Source: Actinomycetes bacterium (lineage in GTDB: Bacteria > Actinomycetota > Acidimicrobiia > Acidimicrobiales > RAAP-2). Taken from it: 6,370 nt of DNA. The translations under genes and the position numbers were made by a program. Position 1 is the first letter of the stretch. The number at the start of each line of letters is the position of its first letter. The stretch is taken from NCBI GenBank assembly GCA_021826655.1, contig JAKAZC010000166.1, positions 1-6,370 on the forward strand, given 5' to 3'. Below the pieces are notes generated by a model. The model had not been told where the DNA came from, did no database searches, and worked only from the letters and a program-made list of their open reading frames with translations. Below are positions 1 to 5,891 of this stretch, piece by piece.

Positions 1-1
1 G

Positions 2-598
2 TCGGTCGATGGTTCCGTACCGTCGATGGCGGCGCGGGCACGGCAGGCACGGGCCGAGATCGCCCGGCTGCAGGCGTCGGTCACGGCGGTGGCCGACTGC
101 CCGGTCCCGGTGATCGCCGCCGTCCACGGCTGGTGCATCGGCGGTGGGGTGGACCTGATCGCCGCATGTGACATCCGCATGGCCAGTGCGGATGCACGGT
201 TCTCGGTGCGCGAGGCCAAGATCGCCATCGTCGCCGACGTGGGCAGCCTCCAGCGCCTCCCCGCCATCATCGGCAAGGGGCACGTGGCCGAGCTCGCCTT
301 CACCGGCAAGGACATCACCGCGGCACGGGCAGCGGACATCGGACTGGTCAACCACGTGAGTGCCGACGCCGGGGCCGTGCTGGCCGAATCCCGGGCCATG
401 GCCGCCGAGATCGCCACCAACTCGCCACTGGCCGTCCAGGGCACCAAGGCCGTGCTGACCGCTTGCGAGGACCGCTCCGTGGCCCAGGGCCTCGAGTATG
501 TGGCCACGTGGAACGCGGCCTTCCTGGCTTCGGACGACCTGGCGGAGGCCATGGCCGCCTTCGTGGAGAAGCGCCCGGCCACCTTCACCGGGAACTAG
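2..598 (+). CDS. Crotonase-family protein, probable dienoyl-CoA isomerase (ECH1-like), 5' end missing
   Basis: The frame is open to the left window edge, so the gene begins upstream; the ATG at 26 is probably internal, because roughly 80 residues of the crotonase N-terminus are missing. Residue numbers here count from that ATG. The oxyanion-hole segment HGWCIGGGVDL (34-44) is followed by VREAKIAIVADVGSLQRLP (61-79). Three acidic residues, D43, E63 and D71, fall at the same spacing as the acidic active-site residues of rat delta3,5-delta2,4-dienoyl-CoA isomerase (Asp176, Glu196, Asp204). The C-terminal half also resembles ECH1, with AVQGTK near 137-142 and a YVATWN stretch. Family knowledge: ECH1 moves double bonds during beta-oxidation of unsaturated fatty acids with odd-position double bonds. 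The role here is inferred; a general enoyl-CoA hydratase remains possible. The stop is TAG. The gene converges on the small minus-strand gene, with a 39-bp gap in which I see no clear terminator. Confidence 0.82.
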   Translation, partial: SVDGSVPSMAARARQARAEIARLQASVTAVADCPVPVIAAVHGWCIGGGVDLIAACDIRMASADARFSVREAKIAIVADVGSLQRLPAIIGKGHVAELAFTGKDITAARAADIGLVNHVSADAGAVLAESRAMAAEIATNSPLAVQGTKAVLTACEDRSVAQGLEYVATWNAAFLASDDLAEAMAAFVEKRPATFTGN

Positions 599-637
599 CG
601 CGCTCCGACCCCGTGGGCGCCGACCCGAACCGGTCCC

Positions 638-973
638 TCAGCGCTTGCGACGCCACCACTTCCGGCCGCTCCGTTCGTCCTCCTTGCGCACCTCGGCCAG
701 GACGTCGGGGGCGACGGCGTTGACGATGTCCTCGGCCTGGTCCAGCAGGCTCGCCGCGTCGTCACCGGGTACGTCGGGCATCGGCTCGAGCGCCGGCTCC
801 ACGAGCGATCCGTGGGACCATCCGACGTCGGCGAGCCGGGGTGCGTAGGACGGGCAGTCGTCCGGGCACTTCCACGGTGCCTCGGGCGCCAGGTCGAGCA
901 CGCAGAAGCGGGCGACCTCCCCCGAGTCGTAGGTCCGGCTCTGGAAGTGCTTGCACTCTTCTCGCATCGGCAT
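638..973 (-). CDS. Small four-cysteine protein of unknown function, downstream of sufB
   Basis: This is a 111-residue soluble protein with no signal peptide or membrane segment, and I do not recognise a named family. The N-terminal 46 residues hold four cysteines, C7, C24, C36 and C40 (spacing C-x16-C-x11-C-x3-C), with H9 close to the first. This could be a metal or Fe-S ligand set. The phrases DLAPEAPWKCPDDCPSY and GEVARFC look like a compact conserved domain. Residues 70-100 are acidic and probably helical, and the tail is basic (GRKWWRRKR). ATG at 973 is preferred because a GAGGGAG-like ribosome binding site lies about 6 nt upstream; the second ATG, at 967, would be too far from it. The gene lies 73 bp downstream of sufB on the same strand and is probably co-transcribed. 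A role linked to Fe-S assembly is inferred from position alone. Confidence 0.72.
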   Translation of the reverse strand: MPMREECKHFQSRTYDSGEVARFCVLDLAPEAPWKCPDDCPSYAPRLADVGWSHGSLVEPALEPMPDVPGDDAASLLDQAEDIVNAVAPDVLAEVRKEDERSGRKWWRRKR

Positions 974-1046
974 GGGGGCTCCCTCGTCGTCTCCACGTCC
1001 ATTGTGGTCGGTCCCGGGACGCCGGCCGACGCGTCCTGGTCGCCAG

Positions 1047-2447
1047 TCAGCCGATCGAGCCCTCCATCTGGAGCTCGATCAACCGGCTCCACTCGACGGC
1101 GTACTCCATCGGCAGCGTACGGGTGATCGGCTCGATGAACCCGTTCACGATCATGCCCATGGCCTGTATCTCGGACAGGCCGCGGCTCATCAGGTAGAAG
1201 AGCTGGTCGTCACCGACCTTGGAGACCGTCGCCTCGTGGCCGATGCGGGCGTCCCGTTCCCCGACCTCCATGTACGGCTTCGTCTCCGAGACCGAGATGT
1301 CGTCGAGCAGGAGCGCGTCGCACCGGACGAAACTCTTGGCGTTCTTGGCACCCTCGTCCACGTGCACCAGCCCCCGATAGGTGGTGATGCCCGCGTCCTT
1401 CGAGATGGACTTGGAGACGATGGTCGAGGTGGTCTCGGGGGCGGCGTGGACCATCTTCGCCCCGGCGTCCTGATGTTGGCCGGCGCCGGCATAGGCGACC
1501 GAGAGCACCTCGCCCGAGGCCTTCGGGCCCATCAGGTAGACGCTCGGGTACTTCATCGTGAGGCGGGAGCCGATGTTGCCGTCGATCCACTCGACGTGGG
1601 CCTCGGCCTCCGCCCGCGCCCGCTTGGTCACCAGGTTGTAGACGTTGTTCGACCAGTTCTGGATCGTGGTGTACGTGATCCGCGAGCCCTCGAGGGCGAC
1701 GAGCTCCACCACTGCTGAGTGCAGGGAATCGGTCGTGTAGACCGGTGCCGAGCAACCCTCGATGTAGTGCACCTGGGCACCGACGTCGGCGATGATCAGC
1801 GTCCGCTCGAATTGGCCCATGTTCTCGGCGTTGATCCGGAAGTACGCCTGGAGGGGCTGGTCCACGACCACGCCGGGGGGTACGTAGATGAACGAGCCAC
1901 CCGACCACACCGCCGAGTTCAGGGCGGCGAACTTGTTGTCGTTGGGCGGGATGATCGTCCCGAAGTACTTCCGGACCAGGTCGGGGTGCTCGCGCACGGC
2001 CGTGTCCATGTCGCAGAAGATGATGCCCAGGGCCTCGAGGTCCTCACGGTTGCGGTGGAACACCACCTCGGACTCGTACTGGGCGGTGACGCCGGCGAGG
2101 TACTTCCGCTCCGCCTCCGGGATCCCCAACTTCTCATAGGTGTTCTTGATGGCGTCGGGGAGGTCGTTCCAGTCCTCCACCTGACCCGACGTGGGCTTGA
2201 TGTAGTAGTAGATGTCGTCGAAGTCCAGGTCGGGCATGTTCACGGCGAACCACTCGGCCATCGGTCGCCGTTCGAAGCGCTCGAGCGCCCGCAGGCGGAA
2301 GTCCCGCATCCACTCGGGCTCCTTCTTCATGGCCGACATCTCGCGCACGATCGCCTCCGACAGCCCCTTCTTGGGCTTGAAGACGTAGTCCTCTTCGTCG
2401 GACCACCCCAGTTTGTACTTCCCGAGGTCGAGGTCGGTGGCCGTCAT
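1047..2447 (-). CDS. sufB: Fe-S cluster assembly scaffold protein SufB
   Basis: The protein has 466 residues, the usual SufB length. SufB is the scaffold subunit of the cytoplasmic SufBCD complex, where new Fe-S clusters are built from sulfur delivered by SufS and its partner. The conserved N-terminal region (about 1-130) and the beta-helix core are present, including [26 protein letters not shown], and the end signature [21 protein letters not shown]376 (in RCDALLLD) and E405 (in GHEATVSK) are 29 residues apart, the same spacing as E. coli SufB Cys405 and Glu434, which are needed for cluster assembly. The Cys of IEGCSAP matches the other conserved Cys (E. coli Cys254). ATG at 2447 is chosen because AGGAG lies 5 nt upstream and the protein begins [12 protein letters not shown]; the frame continues 33 codons further upstream into promoter-like sequence. 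No sufC, sufD, sufS or regulator gene is present in the window. Confidence 0.97.
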   Translation of the reverse strand: MTATDLDLGKYKLGWSDEEDYVFKPKKGLSEAIVREMSAMKKEPEWMRDFRLRALERFERRPMAEWFAVNMPDLDFDDIYYYIKPTSGQVEDWNDLPDAIKNTYEKLGIPEAERKYLAGVTAQYESEVVFHRNREDLEALGIIFCDMDTAVREHPDLVRKYFGTIIPPNDNKFAALNSAVWSGGSFIYVPPGVVVDQPLQAYFRINAENMGQFERTLIIADVGAQVHYIEGCSAPVYTTDSLHSAVVELVALEGSRITYTTIQNWSNNVYNLVTKRARAEAEAHVEWIDGNIGSRLTMKYPSVYLMGPKASGEVLSVAYAGAGQHQDAGAKMVHAAPETTSTIVSKSISKDAGITTYRGLVHVDEGAKNAKSFVRCDALLLDDISVSETKPYMEVGERDARIGHEATVSKVGDDQLFYLMSRGLSEIQAMGMIVNGFIEPITRTLPMEYAVEWSRLIELQMEGSIG

Positions 2448-2451
2448 GCGC

Positions 2452-2457
2452 ACTCCT
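2452..2457 (-). promoter_or_regulatory. Ribosome binding site of sufB
   Basis: On the minus strand AGGAG is followed by 5 nt and then ATG at 2447. It is a near-consensus Shine-Dalgarno sequence at normal spacing, and it decides the sufB start against the longer open frame that begins at 2546. Confidence 0.7.
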
Positions 2458-2484
2458 GGTCGGTGGGAGGGGGTGTAATTTCCC

Positions 2485-2496
2485 CTATCCAGATAG
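2485..2496. promoter_or_regulatory. Candidate operator: 12-bp palindrome in the sufB/ptrB gap
   Basis: CTATC-CA-GATAG is a perfect 5-bp inverted repeat around a 2-bp centre, lying inside the AT-rich patch. It overlaps the candidate sufB -10 element by four bases (2493-2496). suf genes are commonly repressed by Fe-S-sensing regulators such as Rrf2-family (IscR-like) or SufR proteins, which bind palindromes near the promoter. The sequence does not match a site I know for these regulators, so the link is only positional. A short palindrome can also arise by chance. Confidence 0.33.
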
Positions 2497-2523
2497 TAAC
2501 AACTCCGGTCCGGGTCCCGCACG

Positions 2524-2531
2524 CCCCCCCC
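2524..2531 (+). repeat. C8 homopolymer tract upstream of ptrB
   Basis: Eight consecutive C residues end 24 nt before the ptrB ATG and are followed by GGG. Such tracts can change length by slippage and are also prone to sequencing error. A tract of the same length lies at nearly the same distance before the membrane-protein gene at 5790. Confidence 0.85.
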
Positions 2532-2555
2532 GGGCCACCGTGCCATTGTGTCCGG

Positions 2556-4757
2556 ATGGCCGACGACCCGCGCCCGGATACTCCAGACGGCTCACCCGTC
2601 CCTCCCCTCCCCGAACGCCGTCCGGTCACGCTGGAGGCTCATGGCGACGTGCGCACCGACGCCTGGTATTGGCTGCGGGACAAGGACGACCCTGCCGTCC
2701 TCGCCCACCTAGAGGCCGAGAACGCCTACACATCGGCGGTGATGGCCCCCACCACGGCCCTCCAGGAGTCGCTGTACGCCGAGATGGTCGCCCGCATCCA
2801 GGAGACCGACCTGTCGGTACCCGTCCGCAAGGGCCCCTGGCGGTACTACAGCCGGTCGGTCGAGGGCAGCAGTTACGGCATCCACTGTCGGCGGCGGGCC
2901 GACGGCGGGTCTCCGGGCACCGACGGTGACGAGCAGGTCCTCCTGGACGAGAACACACTGGCCGAGGGCCACGACTACTTCGCCCTCGGCAACTTCGCCG
3001 TGAGCCCCGACCACGGGTGGCTCGTCTACTCGACCGACACCTCCGGCGGCGAGCGCTTCACCATGCGCTTCCGGGATCTCGGGACGGGCACCGAGTCCGG
3101 TGAGTCGATCGAGGACACCTCCTACGGGACGGCCTGGGCCAACGACAACTCGACGGTCTTCTACGTGCGCGTCGACGAGTCGATGCGGCCCTTCCAACTG
3201 TGGCGTCACCGGGTCGGGTCGGACCCGGCGGCGGACGTACTCCTGGTCGAGGAGCCCGACAACCACTTCTACCTTGGTGTGGGTCGGACGAAGGACGACC
3301 GGTTCGTCCTGTGCGGGCTCGACTCGAAGGTGACCTCGGAGGTCCTGACGCTGGACGCCGACGATCCGACCGGCGCGTTCTCCGTCCTGGAGCCCCGCCG
3401 CCACGGGATCGAGTACAGCGTCGACCACGACCGGGGCGATCCCGTCACCGGGCGGACGCCCCGATTCCTCATCGTCACCAACGACGACGCCGAGGACTTC
3501 CGGCTCGTGTCGGCGCCCGACGACGCTCCCGGCCGGGCCAACTGGACCGAGGTCGTCGGCGCCCGCCCCGGGGTCCGCCTCGACGCGGTCGACCCGTTCG
3601 CCGACCACCTCGCCGTCTACGAGCGCGAAGGGGGCGAGACCCGCATCCGGGTGGTCGAGCACACCACCGGCGTCACCACCCCGGTGGACCAGCCGGAGTC
3701 GCCGTCGACCGTGTGGGGCGAGTCCAACCCCGAGTACGACTCGACGGTACTGCGCTACGGCTACACCTCCCTCGCCACCCCGCGCTCGGTCTACGACCTC
3801 GACATGGTCGACGGGAGCTCGACCCTCCTGAAGCGCCAGCCGGTGCTCGGCGAATTCGACCCCGGGCGCTACCGGACGGCCCGCCAGTGGGCCACGGCGC
3901 CCGATGGTACCCGGGTGCCCGTCTCGATCGTCTACCGACCGGACCTCGTCGGCGAGCCCGGCACCCGAGCGAGCACTCCGGCCCGCCGGGCACCGTGCCT
4001 GCTCTACGGCTACGGCTCCTACGAGGCGTCGGTGGACCCAGCATTCTCGATCCTCCGCCTGAGCCTCCTCGATCGCGGCTTCGTGTTCGCCATCGCCCAC
4101 GTGCGGGGCGGCGGCGAGCTCGGCCGACACTGGTACGAGGACGGCAAGCTCGCCGCCAAGCCCCACACGTTCTCCGACTTCGTGGCGTGCGCCCGCCACC
4201 TGGTGGCCGGCGGGTGGACCTCGCCGGACCGCCTGGTGGCCCGGGGAGGCAGCGCCGGCGGGCTCCTGATGGGAGCGGTAGCCAACCTGGCCCCCGACCT
4301 CTTCCGGGCCATCGTGGCCGAGGTGCCCTTCGTCGACTGCCTCACGACGATCCTCGACGAGACGCTCCCGCTCACCGTCCTCGAATGGGAGGAGTGGGGG
4401 AACCCGGTGGAGGACCCCGCCATCTATGCCGTCATGAAGTCGTATTCGCCCTACGACAACGTGGCCGCGTCCGACGCCGCGGGGCGCCCGGTGCGCTACC
4501 CGGACGTCCTGGCCACGGCCGGCCTCTCCGACCCCCGGGTCGGCTTCTGGGAGCCGGCCAAGTGGGTGGCCAGGCTGCGCGAGGCCAACCCGGCGAACCG
4601 AGCCCTCCTGAAGACCGAGATGGGGGCGGGACACGGCGGGCCGTCGGGCCGCTACGACGCCTGGAGGGACGAGGCGTTCGTCTACGCCTTCATTCTCGAC
4701 GCCCTCGGCATGTCCGACGTCCCGTGCGCACCCCGCCCGGAGTCGCCCGCCCGGTGA
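2556..4757 (+). CDS. ptrB: Oligopeptidase B (S9A serine peptidase)
   Basis: This 733-residue cytosolic protein has no signal peptide and is slightly longer than the usual 680-710. It has an N-terminal cap (WYWLRD at 37-42), a beta-propeller over about 75-440 and an alpha/beta-hydrolase domain from about 445. The triad is S566 (GGSAGG), D659 ([15 protein letters not shown]) and H693 (GAGHGG), aligning with E. coli OpB Ser532, Asp617 and His652. E610 and E612 (in LEWEEWGNP) match E. coli Glu576 and Glu578, which give trypsin-like preference for Arg/Lys at P1. Of the P2-binding pair Asp460/Asp462, only the first is kept (D494); the second is A496. The enzyme cuts short peptides after basic residues. 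A short extra loop (TRASTPARR) precedes [14 protein letters not shown] at 2556 is the first plausible start after the divergent gap. No clear ribosome binding site is visible, so weak or leaderless initiation is possible. The stop is TGA. Confidence 0.95.
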   Translation: MADDPRPDTPDGSPVPPLPERRPVTLEAHGDVRTDAWYWLRDKDDPAVLAHLEAENAYTSAVMAPTTALQESLYAEMVARIQETDLSVPVRKGPWRYYSRSVEGSSYGIHCRRRADGGSPGTDGDEQVLLDENTLAEGHDYFALGNFAVSPDHGWLVYSTDTSGGERFTMRFRDLGTGTESGESIEDTSYGTAWANDNSTVFYVRVDESMRPFQLWRHRVGSDPAADVLLVEEPDNHFYLGVGRTKDDRFVLCGLDSKVTSEVLTLDADDPTGAFSVLEPRRHGIEYSVDHDRGDPVTGRTPRFLIVTNDDAEDFRLVSAPDDAPGRANWTEVVGARPGVRLDAVDPFADHLAVYEREGGETRIRVVEHTTGVTTPVDQPESPSTVWGESNPEYDSTVLRYGYTSLATPRSVYDLDMVDGSSTLLKRQPVLGEFDPGRYRTARQWATAPDGTRVPVSIVYRPDLVGEPGTRASTPARRAPCLLYGYGSYEASVDPAFSILRLSLLDRGFVFAIAHVRGGGELGRHWYEDGKLAAKPHTFSDFVACARHLVAGGWTSPDRLVARGGSAGGLLMGAVANLAPDLFRAIVAEVPFVDCLTTILDETLPLTVLEWEEWGNPVEDPAIYAVMKSYSPYDNVAASDAAGRPVRYPDVLATAGLSDPRVGFWEPAKWVARLREANPANRALLKTEMGAGHGGPSGRYDAWRDEAFVYAFILDALGMSDVPCAPRPESPAR

Positions 4758-4785
4758 CCGCGGCGGGTTCGGCGTCGTCCGCGGT
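4757..4785. terminator. Possible bidirectional hairpin between convergent genes
   Basis: ACCGCGG (4757-4763) and CCGCGGT (4779-4785) form a perfect 7-bp stem with a 15-nt loop. The stem starts at the last base of the ptrB stop codon, in a 43-bp gap between two convergent genes where a shared terminator would be expected. There is no T-tract on either side, so it is not a classical intrinsic terminator. In DNA this GC-rich, a stem of this length may also be chance. Confidence 0.3.
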
Positions 4786-4800
4786 GGACCGACCGGTGAC

Positions 4801-5790
4801 TCAGCCTGCGTTCGACGTGGTCGTGGTCGATGCCGCCGTCGCGGACCCCGTGGTCGTGGTGGTGGTCGACCCGGCCGCAGCGGCCGCTGCGGCCGCTGCG
4901 GCCGACGGCGTGAAGGTCGCGGTGAAGGGCGTGCGGAGCGGAGTCGGCAGCACCACCGGGATCGTGTCGACCGCCAGGGTCAGGGTGGGCGTGCCGAATT
5001 GCACCGTGGTCGTGCCCGACACCTGGATGTTCTGGACCGTCCCGGCCGAAAGCTCCCCCGCCCACACCGTCTTACCGGTGGCCGCAGCGTCAACCTGCAC
5101 CCAGCAGGGTCCCGTACCCGTCGCGGTGATCTGGAACGACCCCTGGGGAACGGTGAAGGTGGCCGACGTGCCGGTCGACGACGACGTCGTCGCCACGAGC
5201 TGGGTCGGAAGCGTGGTCGGGGTCGGTCGAGTGGAGGGGGTGGGTCGGGCCTTGGTCGTCGGGGGCGTGGATCGACCCGGGGCGACGGCCGGGACGACGG
5301 TCGTCGACGCACGTGAGGTGGTGCGGGCCTTGTGGCTCCCGAGTAGGGCGAGAGCGGCGAACACCCCGACGACGAGGACCGCCACGGCGATCCCGGCACC
5401 GCCGCGTCGGCGATGGTTCATGGAGTCGAGGGCCATCCGCTGGGCCCGATCGGTGCGTGCCGAGGGGAGCCCGTCTCCGGACCCCGTGCGGGGCCGGTCG
5501 CGGGGACGGGCATCGTCGAAGACGATGGGGGCGTCCGGGTCGGGGAATTCGTCGGTCCCCCGCACGGGTACCGGGGGCACGGCACGCCCCGTCAGCCCGC
5601 CAGGGGTCACCTGACGGGCGATCGGCCGCACCGTCGGCGGTCCGATGCGTTCCGACAGGTGCTCGAGGGTACCGAGCGCGTGGTTGTAACTGCGGACCGA
5701 GTGCACGTCGCCGCCCCGGGGTCGGCGGACGAGGGCGACCGCCACGGCCACCACGACCACCAGCACCAGCACGAACGCGACGGCCCACAT
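4801..5790 (-). CDS. Two-pass membrane protein with RodZ C-terminal-like (DUF4115) outer domain
   Basis: The protein has 329 residues. TM1 spans about 3-21 and is followed by RRPRGG; the loop 22-131 includes SVRSYNHALGTLEHLSERIG (31-50) and is rich in Arg and Pro. TM2 spans about 132-150 and follows NHRRRGG. Positive charge flanking both ends of the loop places it in the cytoplasm and the C-terminal half outside. A Pro/Thr-rich stalk (about 155-210) leads to a beta-rich domain (about 212-285), with GPCWVQVDAAATGKTVWAGE and a following GTTTVQFGTPTLTLAV pattern. This resembles the RodZ C-terminal domain (DUF4115), part of the cell-shape and elongation machinery in bacteria that have RodZ. The tail is low complexity, with ten Ala (297-306) and two Thr runs. 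The RodZ helix-turn-helix is absent, so the link to shape control is inferred. ATG at 5790 allows TM1; no good ribosome binding site is seen. M119 is a possible alternative start that would keep only TM2. Confidence 0.75.
   Translation of the reverse strand: MWAVAFVLVLVVVVAVAVALVRRPRGGDVHSVRSYNHALGTLEHLSERIGPPTVRPIARQVTPGGLTGRAVPPVPVRGTDEFPDPDAPIVFDDARPRDRPRTGSGDGLPSARTDRAQRMALDSMNHRRRGGAGIAVAVLVVGVFAALALLGSHKARTTSRASTTVVPAVAPGRSTPPTTKARPTPSTRPTPTTLPTQLVATTSSSTGTSATFTVPQGSFQITATGTGPCWVQVDAAATGKTVWAGELSAGTVQNIQVSGTTTVQFGTPTLTLAVDTIPVVLPTPLRTPFTATFTPSAAAAAAAAAAGSTTTTTTGSATAASTTTTSNAG
4873..4904 (-). repeat. 9-bp tandem repeat (GCGGCCGCT) encoding a poly-alanine run
   Basis: On the plus strand the unit GCGGCCGCT occurs twice exactly (4880-4888, 4889-4897), followed by a partial copy to 4904. 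Read on the minus strand, together with the preceding bases, it encodes ten consecutive alanines near the C-terminus of the membrane protein. The unit length is a multiple of three, so slippage would change the alanine count without breaking the frame. Confidence 0.9.
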
Positions 5791-5803
5791 CCGGTCTATT
5801 CAA

Positions 5804-5821
5804 CCCCGAATCCGGGGGGGG
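5804..5821. repeat. Short hairpin and G8 tract before the membrane-protein gene
   Basis: CCCCG (5804-5808) and CGGGG (5813-5817) form a 5-bp stem with a 4-nt loop. The G run extends to eight bases (5814-5821), read as C8 on the coding strand of the downstream gene and ending 23 nt before its ATG at 5790. It could be a weak terminator for the dehydrogenase gene or a leader structure of the membrane-protein gene, but there is no T-tract. The function is unknown. Confidence 0.45.
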
Positions 5822-5863
5822 TCGCTGGGCGACCTGGTCCGGACCGGTGCGCCGACGAGGACT

Positions 5864-5888
5864 CCTGGTCGCGTCGTACCTGGTCGCG
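5864..5888. repeat. 10-bp direct repeat CCTGGTCGCG, 15 bp apart
   Basis: The copies lie at 5864-5873 and 5879-5888, just past the stop codon of the dehydrogenase gene. A shorter CCTGGTC copy lies at 5833-5839, and a perfect palindrome GGTCCGGACC at 5836-5845. All sit in the 101-bp gap between the two minus-strand genes. CCTGGTC also occurs elsewhere in the window, so chance is likely. Confidence 0.5.
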
Positions 5889-5891
5889 CCC

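Larger units (their letters stand above)
2448..2555. promoter_or_regulatory. Divergent control region between sufB and ptrB
   Basis: This 108-bp gap separates two genes transcribed away from each other, so it must hold promoters for both unless ptrB is read from elsewhere. The stretch at about 2474-2505 is the only AT-rich patch in otherwise GC-rich surroundings. On the minus strand TACTAT (2498 to 2493) fits a loose TANNNT -10 element for sufB; I see no good -35 match at the right spacing. On the plus strand TAATTT (2476-2481) is an equally loose -10 candidate for ptrB. The -10 assignments are weak; the position of the promoters is supported mainly by gene layout and base composition. Confidence 0.5.

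Noticed and set aside
1011..1020. 10-bp palindrome GTCCCGGGAC between sufB and the small gene
   Set aside because: It has no loop and no T-tract, so it would not form a useful terminator hairpin, and such GC palindromes are expected by chance here.
595..1092. 165-codon minus-strand frame overlapping the small Cys4 gene
   Set aside because: It overlaps the ends of both sufB and the crotonase gene, and its composition is low-quality Arg/Pro/Ser/Thr sequence. The alternative frame (973 to 638) has a ribosome binding site and a coherent cysteine pattern.
2451..2461. 11-mer ACTCCTGGTCG shared between the sufB leader and the gap at 5861-5871
   Set aside because: In the sufB leader it contains the complement of the ribosome binding site; the second copy has no matching context, so the match is probably chance.
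1719..2555. Long plus-strand open stretch antisense to sufB that runs in frame into ptrB, apparently giving a much longer peptidase
   Set aside because: It lies entirely over the real sufB coding sequence and the divergent gap. The translated part has no peptidase similarity, while the OpB N-terminus begins properly at 2556.
2709..4634. Very long minus-strand open frame (641 codons) antisense to ptrB
   Set aside because: GC-rich codons leave few stops on the opposite strand. The translation is Gly/Val/Arg/Asp-rich without recognisable motifs, while the plus strand encodes a full catalytic OpB.
3200..5614. 804-codon plus-strand open frame spanning ptrB in another frame and running antisense through the membrane-protein gene
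   Set aside because: The composition is Arg/Pro/Gly-rich shadow sequence, it crosses two better-supported genes, and it has no domain signature.
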